DNA of 64,000 nucleotides from Enterococcus termitis. GTDB lineage: Bacteria > Bacillota > Bacilli > Lactobacillales > Enterococcaceae. Numbering within the stretch: position 1 is the first letter of the stretch; each line of letters opens with the position of its first letter. Below the pieces are notes generated by a model. The model saw only the letters and a program-made list of their open reading frames with translations, searched no databases and had not been told where the DNA came from. Shown here piece after piece: positions 38,894 through 47,667 of this stretch. Made by a program: the position numbers and the translations under genes. The DNA is taken from assembly GCF_001730305.1 (NCBI RefSeq), contig NZ_MIJY01000045.1, positions 124,001 to 188,000 of the forward strand, written 5' to 3'.

Positions 38894-38932
38894 ACAATGA
38901 TTGTTAGGTAAGACTGATAATCATTGTTTTTC
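38894..38932 (+). terminator. Terminator of the cysteine desulfurase gene
   Basis: ACAATGATT (38894-38902) pairs with AATCATTGT (38919-38927), followed by TTTTT. Confidence 0.8.
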
Positions 38933-39098
38933 CATTACTTGACTTATTACAGAAAATTGCGCACTCGTTTCGAAGGAAGAATAGGGATAGGTAAAAATGC
39001 AGTGTTCTGATGCTGCTAAAGGACATGTACACGATTTAGGTTGATAAGCTTGGCAAAGTGATGCTTACTATATTGAAATTGTTGGAGAAAGTAAACTT

Positions 39099-39239
39099 AT
39101 GGGACAAGAAGAGTACAATCAACTCATAAACGCATTATCCGACGGCGCTACACTTGTCAGTCATGCTGACGTACTAGCGGATGTAGTCAGAGACAAAGGT
39201 CATGATCCCAAAGCTCCGAATTTCAAAGATTCTAAATAA
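39099..39239 (+). CDS. Small hypothetical ORF, possibly the end of a decayed gene
   Basis: Forty-six codons beginning MGQEEYNQLINALSDGATLV and ending in NFKDSK, with GGAG 11 bases upstream. The same frame stays open back to about 39046 (AWQSDAYYIEIVGESKL) without a start, and a short frame at 38998 reads SDAAKGHVHDLG before a stop. This looks like one protein interrupted by stops, with the 3' part still open. I do not recognise the family. It fills the 520-base gap between the desulfurase gene and thiI. Confidence 0.4.
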   Translation: MGQEEYNQLINALSDGATLVSHADVLADVVRDKGHDPKAPNFKDSK

Positions 39240-39399
39240 GGATAGGGTACTAGTGTTTTGGAATTAGATATTTAAAAATGTAAAACTCTATGTTATAGTA
39301 ATTCAAGCAAACATCTATTGTTAGTATTTTAAGATAATTAAAGATAGTTGCTTTAGAAACGTTGATAAATCAAGCTTTATAAAGAAGGAATGAATAATT

Positions 39400-40605
39400 T
39401 TGAACTATACAGAAGTCATGGTTCGTTACGGCGAACTTTCAACAAAGGGTAAAAATAGAAAAACCTTTATCTCTCAACTTGCGCAAAATGTGAAGCGTAC
39501 GCTAGGCGATTTTCCTGCAGTTAAAATCCATGCTGATCGTGATCGAATGCACCTATTGCTCAATGGAGAAGACAGTAGCTTAATTATTCCGAAGCTGGAA
39601 AAAGTCTTTGGCATTCAAAACTTTTCCCCAAGTATTCGTGTGGAGAAAACATTACCTGCTATTCGAGAGATGGTACAAACAATCATTAAGGAAGTTTATC
39701 AGCCAGGACAATCTTTTAAAATCACTTCAAAACGTTCAGACCATGATTTTGAATTAGACTCAAATGAACTGAATCGTGAACTTGGCGGCGCCGTTTTTGA
39801 GGTTTTTCCTGAGATTGCTGTACAGATGAAAAAGCCAGATATCAATATTCGAATCGAGATTCGCAAGGAGGGTGCTTACCTTTCCTATGAAACCATTCGA
39901 GGGGCTGGCGGTTTACCAGTAGGTACAGGCGGTCGCGGTATGTTGATGCTATCAGGTGGCATTGATTCTCCTGTCGCAGGCTACTTAGCAATGAAGCGTG
40001 GTGTGGAAGTTGAAGCGGTCCATTTTGCCAGCCCGCCATACACTAGTGAACAAGCTTTGCAAAAAGCCAAGGACTTAGCTGCAAAAATCGCTCCATATGG
40101 TGGCAGTATGCAATTTATTGAGGTGCCTTTTACAGAGATCCAAGAAGAGATCAAACGAGTAGTACCAGAAGGCTATCTAATGACGGTTACACGTCGAATG
40201 ATGCTGCGCCTGACAGATGCGATTCGAGAAGAACGAAAAGGATTAGTGATTATCAATGGCGAATCTTTAGGTCAAGTAGCCTCTCAAACACTCCAAAGTA
40301 TGGTAGCAATCAATGAGGTAACGACAACCCCGATCATTAGACCTGTAGTTTCAATGGACAAAGGTGAGATCATTGAGATTGCTGAAAAGATTGATACATT
40401 TGAATTGGCCATCCAGCCATTTGAAGATTGTTGTACGATTTTCGCACCACCACAGCCAAAAACGAGACCAAAATTAGAAAAAGCCCAATCTTTTGAAGCA
40501 CGTTTAGATATAGAAGGATTGATGGCTCGAGCAATGGCTGGGTTAAAAGTTAGTGAAATTACAGAAATTAGTGAGCAGGAAGAAGAATTTTCTGACTTAT
40601 TATAA
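39400..40605 (+). CDS. thiI: tRNA 4-thiouridine synthase ThiI
   Basis: A 401-residue enzyme that thiolates U8 of tRNA and supplies sulfur for thiamine. The ferredoxin-like and THUMP domains (about 1-165) are followed by the PP-loop ATPase with SGGIDS at 185-190. It lacks the rhodanese domain of the E. coli protein, as usual in Firmicutes. The start is TTG 39400, with AAGAAGG upstream. The sulfur source is likely the desulfurase upstream. Confidence 0.95.
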   Translation: MNYTEVMVRYGELSTKGKNRKTFISQLAQNVKRTLGDFPAVKIHADRDRMHLLLNGEDSSLIIPKLEKVFGIQNFSPSIRVEKTLPAIREMVQTIIKEVYQPGQSFKITSKRSDHDFELDSNELNRELGGAVFEVFPEIAVQMKKPDINIRIEIRKEGAYLSYETIRGAGGLPVGTGGRGMLMLSGGIDSPVAGYLAMKRGVEVEAVHFASPPYTSEQALQKAKDLAAKIAPYGGSMQFIEVPFTEIQEEIKRVVPEGYLMTVTRRMMLRLTDAIREERKGLVIINGESLGQVASQTLQSMVAINEVTTTPIIRPVVSMDKGEIIEIAEKIDTFELAIQPFEDCCTIFAPPQPKTRPKLEKAQSFEARLDIEGLMARAMAGLKVSEITEISEQEEEFSDLL

Positions 40606-40611
40606 AAGTTG

Positions 40612-40651
40612 AAAGAATGGACTTGATAACGCTATCGAGTCTATTCTTTTT
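40612..40651 (+). terminator. Terminator of thiI
   Basis: AAAGAATGGACT pairs with AGTCTATTCTTT (40612-40623, 40638-40649), followed by T. Confidence 0.8.
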
Positions 40652-40759
40652 GTTTATTAAGTTTTTCTCATATCTGCTCTCTTTTTCACAAACAAGTTGC
40701 TCCATTCTTGGAAGCATGCTAAACTATATATGTGAAATAAGTAACAAGGAGAGCTGAAA

Positions 40760-41413
40760 ATGAAAGAATTACATAAAGAAAAAAAGATGCCAAAAGCAAC
40801 AGCAAAGCGACTGCCGCTTTATTTGCGCTACTTAAAAATGCTGGGAGATTCAGGAGTTACTAGAATAAAATCAAAAGAATTCAGTGATGTGATTCAAGTT
40901 CCGCCAGCAACGATCCGTCGTGACTTTTCTCACTTAGGTGAGCTGGGACGAAGTGGCTATGGATATGACGTACCGTATTTGATCGATGTATTTAGTCATA
41001 TCTTAAACACACAGGAAGAAAAAAGAATTGCTCTGATCGGTTGCGGGAATTTAGGAAAGGCCCTAGTCAAAAATAATTTCCGCCGCAACGAGAATTTGAA
41101 TATTGTCTGTGCATTTGATACCTCTGAGGCAATTATTGGCTTATCGATCGATGATATTGTGATTCAACCAATGGAAAAATTAAAAGAAGAAGTTGAAAAA
41201 ACAGGAGTGACTGTTGCGATTTCAACCGTACCAAGTCAGTATGCCCAAGAAGCGATCGACAAAATTGTTGAAGCAGGAATCACAGCTGTTTTAAATTTTG
41301 CCCCCGATCGAGTGATTGTGCCTCATAATGTGAATGTTCAATATATTGATTTGACTACAGAGCTGCAAACCTTGATTTATTTTGATGAAACGTTCACCAG
41401 CAACAAGGTTTAA
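40760..41413 (+). CDS. rex: Redox-sensing transcriptional repressor Rex
   Basis: A 217-residue NADH-responsive repressor. The winged helix (about 11-80) contains QVPPATIRRDFSHLGELGR, and the Rossmann domain opens with IGCGNLGKAL (GxGxxG at 94-99); the C-terminal swapped helix contains LQTLIYF. AAGGAGAG precedes the ATG. TGTGAAATAAGTAACA at 40731-40746, just before the start, is a degenerate half-match to a Rex operator, so weak autoregulation is possible. A better match to the operator is at 1105-1124. Confidence 0.95.
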   Translation: MKELHKEKKMPKATAKRLPLYLRYLKMLGDSGVTRIKSKEFSDVIQVPPATIRRDFSHLGELGRSGYGYDVPYLIDVFSHILNTQEEKRIALIGCGNLGKALVKNNFRRNENLNIVCAFDTSEAIIGLSIDDIVIQPMEKLKEEVEKTGVTVAISTVPSQYAQEAIDKIVEAGITAVLNFAPDRVIVPHNVNVQYIDLTTELQTLIYFDETFTSNKV

Positions 41414-41424
41414 AAGCAAGAACA

Positions 41425-41453
41425 TTGTTATCTGCATTTCCTTCCACTATACT
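41425..41453 (+). promoter_or_regulatory. Promoter of tpx
   Basis: TTGTTA (41425-41430), 17 bases, TATACT (41448-41453), about 70 bases before the tpx start. Confidence 0.65.
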
Positions 41454-41523
41454 GAATAGAGAGAATAGAATGTATTTTGTCGAGTATTACAAGCTCAAAT
41501 GACTTTAAGGGAGGAAATAGTTA

Positions 41524-42015
41524 ATGAAAGTAACAAAAAAAGGTGAAGAAGTAGAAATCATAGGTGTACAACCAGAAGTAGGAACTAAGGCGCCAAATTT
41601 TTCGTTAAAAAATTTAACAGATGAAGTCGTCAATCTATCCGACTTTTCAGGTACGCCAGTTTTGATCAGTGTTGTACCAGATATCGATACTAGAGTATGC
41701 TCATTACAAACAAAGCGTTTTAATGAGGAAGCAGCTAAGATCGAGGGCGTAAAATTTATTACGATTTCTAATAACACGAAAGAGGAACAAGCAAATTGGT
41801 GTGCTGCTGAAGGTGTAGATATGGAAATCTTACATGACACAGACGGAACATTTGGTGAAGCTTATGGACTATTTATTCCAGCAATGGGTCGCCTAGCCCG
41901 CGTGATTTTCGTGATTGATAAAGAGGGAAAAATCATTTATGAAGCAATTTCGACTGAAATTTCAGAAGAACCAGACTACAATGCTGCTTTAGAAAAAGCA
42001 AAAAATGCTCGTTGA
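41524..42015 (+). CDS. tpx: Thiol peroxidase
   Basis: A 163-residue atypical 2-Cys peroxiredoxin that removes peroxides with thioredoxin. The peroxidatic Cys is C59 (DIDTRVCSLQT) and the resolving Cys is C93 (NWCAAEG), at the spacing of the Tpx group. AAGGGAGG precedes the ATG and the gene has its own promoter. The probable terminator is the hairpin at 42154-42197. Confidence 0.95.
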   Translation: MKVTKKGEEVEIIGVQPEVGTKAPNFSLKNLTDEVVNLSDFSGTPVLISVVPDIDTRVCSLQTKRFNEEAAKIEGVKFITISNNTKEEQANWCAAEGVDMEILHDTDGTFGEAYGLFIPAMGRLARVIFVIDKEGKIIYEAISTEISEEPDYNAALEKAKNAR

Positions 42016-42559
42016 TTCCAACTTGAATTAAATGGATACAAAAGGTTTCGAGAAGGGACAGAAGTGTTTGATCCCAAGAAGCTGTATGCGTTAGCTGATG
42101 TGATTGACGTGAAGCATAGTGATTGCTTCGGCTATCTTTTATCCTGATACCACATGAGTGGGATATGACCTAAAAAGTCATGTCCTACTCATTTTTTGTT
42201 GTCACCATTACTAAATAATCAAAGACTTTTCAATTATAGATATCGTACTTCGGAGAAAATAAAAGAAAGGATGAAAGTAATAAGTATGGTTTTAGTAAGA
42301 TAGAAGCTTAAGCAGAATTTTAATCGATTTTATGCGTTAGCTCGAAAAGATTTATATGAGAAAAATTATACGTTTTTTCATTTAAACAAGATTAAAAAAA
42401 AAATTACGTTAGGATAAAAAATAAAAATAGCATTTTTATATAAAAAAGTTAAATAAATCCTTAAGACTAGAGAGATAATAGATAATTATTTTAAGTAATT
42501 AGCTATAATTACTTCTGTTTGAACACGACAAATAATTAAGGGAAAGGGAGTATGTGAAT
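42016..42559. other. Intergenic region after tpx with a terminator-like hairpin
   Basis: No gene is supported here. A frame continuing in phase after the tpx stop (42016-42147) has no start codon with a site, and a second short frame near 42300-42417 is interrupted. The hairpin at 42154-42197 (GAGTGGGATATGACCT with AGTCATGTCCTACTC, then T6) and the upstream GGGACAGAAGTG resemble the element at 28272-28372. Further on the DNA is very AT-rich and marks entry into the accessory stretch. Confidence 0.45.
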
Positions 42560-43063
42560 TTGAAAAGAATAATTAAGATGTTGATGGTGGTGTTTCTTTT
42601 GATGCTCACTGGTTGCTCAAATAACAGTGTCAGTACCTCAAAAAAAGAAGTGATGAAAACTGATAATGGTAATTTTGAAATAGAAGTTGCCAAAGGGTTT
42701 AAGGCCGGAACAGACGATGCAGACTTGAGTTTTTATGCGGAAAGTAAAGACAGTTACTTGGCTGTACAAAGTGAAGACAAGGCAGATTTTGAGTCATGGG
42801 AAACATATTACGAGCAAAGAAAAAGTAATATTATTGAAAGTTACAATGATCCTGACATGAAAGAAAGTTCCTTAAAAGATAGTAAAGGTAGTCGTTTTCA
42901 ATTTCCCTATTCAGAAGACGGAGTAAATTTAGAACTTATTTGTGAGATTGTAGAATCTGATAATTATTATGTAACAAAAATTGGAACGGTACCAAAAAGC
43001 AAAAAACAAAAAGAAGAACAAAGAGTGATCCAAATGATGGAAAGTATCAAAGAAGTTGACTAG
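42560..43063 (+). CDS. Putative lipoprotein
   Basis: About 168 residues with a lipobox (LMLTGCSNN), so lipid-anchored on the outer face of the membrane. The mature part is polar and acidic with no recognised domain; it resembles small PsbP/DUF-type enterococcal lipoproteins only in general form. The start is taken as TTG 42560, nine bases after AAAGGGAG; GTG 42554 is too close to that site. It opens an AT-rich run of lipoproteins and small membrane proteins. Confidence 0.65.
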   Translation: MKRIIKMLMVVFLLMLTGCSNNSVSTSKKEVMKTDNGNFEIEVAKGFKAGTDDADLSFYAESKDSYLAVQSEDKADFESWETYYEQRKSNIIESYNDPDMKESSLKDSKGSRFQFPYSEDGVNLELICEIVESDNYYVTKIGTVPKSKKQKEEQRVIQMMESIKEVD

Positions 43064-43350
43064 ATGGTAAAAATAGGTCAAAAATCCAGAGGATATAAAT
43101 GTGTGGGTGTTCAGTAAGTAGCTCTTCAAAATTGAAACGTGAAGTAAGTGATAGTTACACGAATAGTAGCGATTTCTGTTTCACATAAATGAAGAAGCTC
43201 TGCTTGTCTGTATTGATTTGGAGTATTTTTTTGTATACGTAAAAAAGAGCGTTTTCTATTTGCGTGTTCTTCGAGACTTATTTTTAAAGATAAAAATTTG
43301 AGTACAAACGATTACTAAAGGAGAAAAATGGGAAAGAAAGGACTTTATTT

Positions 43351-43848
43351 GTGGGAATTATTTGGGGATGTGTGATGTTTGTAGTGGCTTTGTTGCTATT
43401 CATAGTGTCTAAAGAAGGGGCAAATCAAAATAAAATCAATCAATTAGTATTGAAAAAGAGCAAAAAAATAGCCTATATTCGAGCGAAACCAACCGTGATT
43501 ATTCATGAAATCAATGGTAAAAATTGGATAAATAAACTAGCTGAATATACTCACAATGTTGGACAAGAGGCTGTTGTAAAAACGGGGAAAGTAAACTTTG
43601 TGTTATCCTATCGTAAGACAAGCGGTATTCCAGGGATGATAAAGATCCATAAATATGCAAAAGCGGTTCCTTTAACTGTACAAGTAAGAATAGCACAAAT
43701 GTATGAAATTTATTTCAATCGCAAAAAGAAGGAATTTTGTGTAAAAGAAGTAAAAAAAATGATATGGACAACTCCTTTGTACAAACGATTTAAGAAAAAA
43801 ATGGAGGTCACAAATAAGGAGAATGAAACATGGAACAAAAGGAATTGA
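43351..43848 (+). CDS. Small membrane protein of unknown function (first of three)
   Basis: A 165-residue protein starting at GTG, eight bases after AAAGAAAGGA. One N-terminal membrane helix (about 3-20) is followed by a basic domain with many Lys/Arg. No family is recognised. Its end overlaps the next gene by 19 bases, which indicates coupling. The group 43351-45864 has the look of an accessory membrane module. Confidence 0.6.
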   Translation: MGIIWGCVMFVVALLLFIVSKEGANQNKINQLVLKKSKKIAYIRAKPTVIIHEINGKNWINKLAEYTHNVGQEAVVKTGKVNFVLSYRKTSGIPGMIKIHKYAKAVPLTVQVRIAQMYEIYFNRKKKEFCVKEVKKMIWTTPLYKRFKKKMEVTNKENETWNKRN

Positions 43849-44102
43849 ATGAAGAAATAACTGAAATTCAGACAAAGAGAACAGTGAGATTAGCACAATT
43901 ATTTATTTCTACGATTTGGTTTTGTCTAACGGGATTCATTTTAATATCCTACCTGACAAATTCGTTGGATGAATTCTATGTGCCGCAAATTATTGGCTGG
44001 CTTTATGATTTAGTTGGAATTTTGCCAGCTTCAATTATTCAATTGACCATAACGTTGGTAGGAATTTGTACTAGTTTCCCTAAAAAGAAAGTAGAGAACT
44101 AG
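43830..44102 (+). CDS. Small two-helix membrane protein of unknown function
   Basis: Ninety residues: an acidic, helical N-terminus (EQKELNEEITEIQTKR), two membrane helices (about 22-42 and 62-82) and a basic end. AAGGAG lies before the ATG, inside the upstream gene. No family is recognised. It lies between genes it overlaps or nearly touches, so it is translated as part of the same message. Confidence 0.6.
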   Translation: MEQKELNEEITEIQTKRTVRLAQLFISTIWFCLTGFILISYLTNSLDEFYVPQIIGWLYDLVGILPASIIQLTITLVGICTSFPKKKVEN

Positions 44103-44105
44103 CCA

Positions 44106-44651
44106 ATGGTTTTTTTTTATGAAAAAACAGATATGCTAAGAAAAAATCGATCTCGTATTGTGATGGCAATACTATTAGTGATAATAGCGCTTCTGGGGAA
44201 ATTTAATTCTATGATTAACAGCTTTTTGAAAAAATATTTGGTAGAACAAGGTTATCATTTTTTCAATGATTTCTTTTGGTTGATTCTCATTGTACTAGGA
44301 CTGGGTATATTAGTCAGCCTAGTTGTTTTAAGAGGTAAGTATAAGTCATTTAAAATAGGTGTACATGCTTTGCGTGTCGAGACAAGTAAGCAAGAAAAGT
44401 TACAATGGCCTTATAGCGAAATGAGACTAGAAATTGACAAAAGAGCTGGGGCATTACACATAGGTTTAAAAACAACAAAAGAGATTACATTGTACCCCAA
44501 TGATATCAAAGAGCTATCTCTAATGAGCCATCTGTTGATAAAAAAGGTGATGGAAGCTGGAGGAGTATTAGAATATAATGCTTTGGATTATGTCAAAGCA
44601 CGTAAAATAAGACAAAAAGAAAAAGGTATAGGTAATAAAAAGGAGAAATAA
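44106..44651 (+). CDS. Two-helix membrane protein, possibly with a PH-like domain
   Basis: A 181-residue protein. Two membrane helices (about 17-36 and 56-75) are followed by a cytoplasmic domain with alternating strands (YKSFKIGVHALRVET, LQWPYSEMRLEI, ITLYPNDIKEL) and a C-terminal helix. That pattern recalls bacterial PH-like (YcxB/YdbS-type) domains, a guess from strand pattern only. The start at 44106 has a poor ribosome binding site; an internal ATG ten codons on is possible. Confidence 0.55.
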   Translation: MVFFYEKTDMLRKNRSRIVMAILLVIIALLGKFNSMINSFLKKYLVEQGYHFFNDFFWLILIVLGLGILVSLVVLRGKYKSFKIGVHALRVETSKQEKLQWPYSEMRLEIDKRAGALHIGLKTTKEITLYPNDIKELSLMSHLLIKKVMEAGGVLEYNALDYVKARKIRQKEKGIGNKKEK

Positions 44652-44652
44652 C

Positions 44653-45864
44653 GTGAAAAAAATTGGTTTGTATATTTCAATGGGGATCTTGCTGTTTTTA
44701 GTAACTGCTTGTGGATCAGATCCAAGAGAACAGTTTATAAATGAACTTTCAAATGTGTGGAGTAAAGAATATAATGCTGCTGCTTTTGAGATCAAAATAA
44801 AAGAGTTGAGTTACGAGGGGAATAAAGATGACTTACGTATGAAGATGCTTATGAATCAGTTAAAAATGCTAAGTATTGAAGGAAAATATGCAATCGATGC
44901 AGTAGATGATACCTTCGAAATGGAAGTAACCGCTAATATACTTGATGAGAAGTTACCGCTAAAATATATAGGGAATAAGAATGACTATTACGTATCAACA
45001 AGCTTTGTTTCTGGTGCGATCAATCTTGCCAAATCCTTTGATTATCCGCTGGAACTTAGAGAAAACCAAGCGAAAAAAATAGAAGGAAAGTATATTGAAA
45101 TTGGAAAAGTGGAAGAAGCTTTGGGTTTTGAAGACTCAAATGAAACAGTCAATCCATTTAAAGACGCTGCTTCGCTTAAGAAAAAAGAAGAGAAAATAGC
45201 AAGAGAAATGAAAAAAGTAATAGAAAACTTTGATCAAAAGACTTTTAAAAAAGAGAACGATATGCTGAAACATACATTTACAAAAGCAGAAATAATTAAG
45301 CTTTTAGAAAAAATAAATGCAATTGCAGCGCAAGAAGATAATTATAAAGAATCAGAGTATAAAAAAGACAGCGACGAGTTTATAAAGGAATTAAAAAGCA
45401 ATTCGCAAAAGCTGGACGTAGCAGTCAAAATCAATCAAAAAACAAAAAAAATGGACATGGAGATCACTGTTCCGCTAAGCGTAGAAGAGAATAATAAATC
45501 TATTCTTACGGTTATGTATTCAATCACACCACAAAAAAAGACAAAGAAAATCAAAATGCCAAGCGAGAAAGAAATACTTTCTAAGGAAGAGTTACAGGAA
45601 ATTTTGTTTACGGCAACTTTAGATGATGATAGCTATTTAGATGAAGCAGTAGAATCAGGAGAATATGAAAATGATCCAGAAGTTCAGCAGTTACTGAATG
45701 AAAAAATCGATGAAATAATTCAAGATATCGAAGAAAATCCAGAAATGATTACCGAAGAATCAGCAAAAGAAATTAAAGAAAGTGTTGCAGAGATTTTTAC
45801 TGAAGAACAAATGGATAAATTAAATACAGCACTGGATAACACATTAGCTTCAAAACTGCTCTGA
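44653..45864 (+). CDS. Putative lipoprotein, 403 residues
   Basis: The lipobox is VTACGSD (Cys20). The mature protein is highly charged, with strand-rich parts and long helical, Lys/Glu-rich segments and an acidic C-terminal half (about 300-400). AGGAGA lies before the GTG start, one base after the previous stop. No family was recognised; general resemblance to enterococcal DUF6612-type lipoproteins cannot be tested here. It closes the four-gene membrane cluster. Confidence 0.65.
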   Translation: MKKIGLYISMGILLFLVTACGSDPREQFINELSNVWSKEYNAAAFEIKIKELSYEGNKDDLRMKMLMNQLKMLSIEGKYAIDAVDDTFEMEVTANILDEKLPLKYIGNKNDYYVSTSFVSGAINLAKSFDYPLELRENQAKKIEGKYIEIGKVEEALGFEDSNETVNPFKDAASLKKKEEKIAREMKKVIENFDQKTFKKENDMLKHTFTKAEIIKLLEKINAIAAQEDNYKESEYKKDSDEFIKELKSNSQKLDVAVKINQKTKKMDMEITVPLSVEENNKSILTVMYSITPQKKTKKIKMPSEKEILSKEELQEILFTATLDDDSYLDEAVESGEYENDPEVQQLLNEKIDEIIQDIEENPEMITEESAKEIKESVAEIFTEEQMDKLNTALDNTLASKLL

Positions 45865-45993
45865 TTTGAGGTAGTCAATGCTTACATTTACATGATGAAG
45901 ACGATAAACTAATCGATCACTGGTATTAAAAATGAATCTTTTGATTGATAGAATAAAAGAGCAGATTTTAATAAAGATAAGGAGAGTTTTAAG

Positions 45994-46527
45994 ATGAAAA
46001 AATATTTATTTGGCACATCACTGGTTATTTTGGCAACGATTTTAGCTGCTTGTGGAGGTAATGAGTCAGCTACATCTACCTCACAATCGACTTCTACAAA
46101 AGGTACTGTAGTAGAGTCAAGCAAAGATACTTCAGTCGAAGAAAAGTCAGATGAAACAATAAAAAAATATGAAATGACGAAAGATGAAAAAACATCTTTC
46201 GTTGAATTAACGATAAAAGGTGATGGGCTTCTTAAAGAAAAGGTCACAATTGAAGGACCATTTTCTCTTGTTGATGCAGAAACAGTAGAAGAAGCGCAAG
46301 CAGCTGTAGATGAAATGGAAGAAGAGCAGGATTCAACTGAAGGTGTAACAGTTAGGTTTAGTGTCAACAATGATTCAGTTCGTTTAATAACTGAAACTGA
46401 CTATCAAAAGGTTGATATAGATAGCTTAGGAATTACAGAAGATATGCTGACGAGTGATGGAAAACTTCCTTTAGCAGAAGTACGTATCCAAGATTATGAA
46501 GCAATGGGGTATGAAGAAGTGGAATAG
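45994..46527 (+). CDS. Putative lipoprotein (YehR/DUF1307-like)
   Basis: A 177-residue lipoprotein with lipobox LAACGGN (Cys20), a Ser/Thr-rich linker (about 24-50) and a C-terminal domain (about 60-175) whose layout suggests the YehR/DUF1307 group of small lipoproteins; the function is unknown. AAGGAGAG precedes the ATG. The frame stays open for 52 codons after the TAG stop, but without a start; I read that as decayed sequence. Confidence 0.6.
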   Translation: MKKYLFGTSLVILATILAACGGNESATSTSQSTSTKGTVVESSKDTSVEEKSDETIKKYEMTKDEKTSFVELTIKGDGLLKEKVTIEGPFSLVDAETVEEAQAAVDEMEEEQDSTEGVTVRFSVNNDSVRLITETDYQKVDIDSLGITEDMLTSDGKLPLAEVRIQDYEAMGYEEVE

Positions 46528-46683
46528 GTAAAAAGAGAGTTTACAGAGACTATTATTCAGCAACTACAAAATTTTTTAAGTGATGAAGAATGGCGAAGTG
46601 CTTTGAGAGTACTAAACATTAATAAAGAACTATTTGATTATTATACAGAGATGATTCAATCAGATTATTTAATGAATAATTTT
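46528..46683 (+). pseudogene. Start-less ORF remnant after the YehR-like gene
   Basis: In phase with the upstream lipoprotein and directly after its stop, 52 codons read EFTETIIQQLQNFLSDEEW and on to SDYLMNNF. There is no usable start. It could be the tail of a deleted gene or of an originally longer lipoprotein. Confidence 0.35.
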
Positions 46684-46688
46684 TGATT

Positions 46689-47194
46689 GTGAAATCAGAA
46701 AAAATAAATCGGTTTGATATCATTGTATACAAACATGAAAGTGAAAATTATGTTCACAGAGTAATTGGTGTGCCGGGGAATGTATTGAGTATAAAGATGA
46801 TCAACTATATGTAAATGGCAGGGAAATTGAGGAACTATATTTAGACAGTAACGATGGTATAGAAAGTGCACTATCAGTATTATTATTTGGTCTAATCGAG
46901 CCCATATATATATTATGTATTATAGGGCTTAAGCTAACAACAACAGAAGAAGAGATTATTTGTGGAAATCAAAAATTTAATAAACAGGCTCACTATATCA
47001 TCTTAAATGATTCTGTATACAAAAGCATAAGTAAAGATTTCTGGTGTGAATTGTTGGTCATGGATATGAATCATAAAGAAGTGTTAAAAATAAAATGTAG
47101 GTGTACAAGAAAGCAGTTTGACCGAATAATTGATGATCTAAAAGTATTGGAAGTGAAAAATCAGATAGTGCTAGTAGATCCATTTTTGGATTAG
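46689..47194 (+). pseudogene. Decayed signal peptidase I gene (frameshifted, N-terminus lost)
   Basis: From 46689 the frame reads NRFDIIVYK and then YVHRVIGVPGN, the core of type I signal peptidases around the general-base region. It shifts frame near 46778 and continues with EYKDDQLYVNGREIEELYLD, the next conserved block. The catalytic Ser segment is absent and the remaining 115 codons, up to 47194, do not look like a signal peptidase. It is therefore a truncated, frameshifted copy joined to unknown sequence. Confidence 0.6.
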
Positions 47195-47318
47195 TAGCAA
47201 ACAAGAATCAGCTCTTAAAATTGTTTATTGAAAAATGGAGAAAATGTGATTTAAGTTTATAGATAATTCGATTGATCAATGATAGAGCTTTTTATACATG
47301 ATATAGAAATTAGGCAAA
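47195..47318. other. Gap between the decayed region and the valS promoter
   Basis: AT-rich DNA in which I see no ORF or structure. Confidence 0.5.
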
Positions 47319-47348
47319 TTGACGAATCACTCACTTCAATGTTAAAAT
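47319..47348 (+). promoter_or_regulatory. Promoter of the valS T-box transcript
   Basis: TTGACG (47319-47324), 18 bases, TAAAAT (47343-47348). Confidence 0.65.
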
Positions 47349-47349
47349 G

Positions 47350-47608
47350 AATCAAAGACGTTGAACAAGAGGAGTATTACTGGCATCGTTTTAGAGAGAA
47401 AATCATTTGGTGGAAGATTTTCACATAACCAGTAAGAAGGTAGCTTGGGAGTCAATGATTTGAAATTTAGTAAAATGATTCGAGTCGTGATCGTTATCTC
47501 ACCAATGAAGTGGTGTTTGCATAGACAGACACAATTTAGGTGGTACCACGTATAAAAGAGATTATACGCCCTAAAATGCGCAAGTATTTTAGGGCGTATT
47601 TATTTGTC
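47350..47608 (+). promoter_or_regulatory. T-box leader controlling valS
   Basis: A tRNA-sensing leader. The start AAAGACGTTGAACAAGAGGA is typical of T-box stem I, AGAGAAAATC with its GGTGGAAGATTTTC partner follows, and the invariant T-box AGGTGGTACCACG is at 47538-47550. The terminator has 14-bp arms (47564-47577, 47586-47599) around ATACGCCCTAAAAT. Uncharged tRNA-Val should favour the antiterminator. The specifier codon was not resolved by eye. Confidence 0.93.
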
Positions 47609-47667
47609 TTTTATTGAATCGATCGTTGCTGAAAGAATAAATCAAAAAATAGAAAGAAGGAAATGGC

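Noticed and set aside
42016..42147. Coding extension after tpx
   Set aside because: The frame is open in phase after the stop but has no start codon with a ribosome binding site. The tpx product already has the family length.
42290..42417. Short ORF before the first lipoprotein (ATGAAAGTAATAAG near 42270)
   Set aside because: It ends after about ten codons, and the following open frame has no start in a very AT-rich region.
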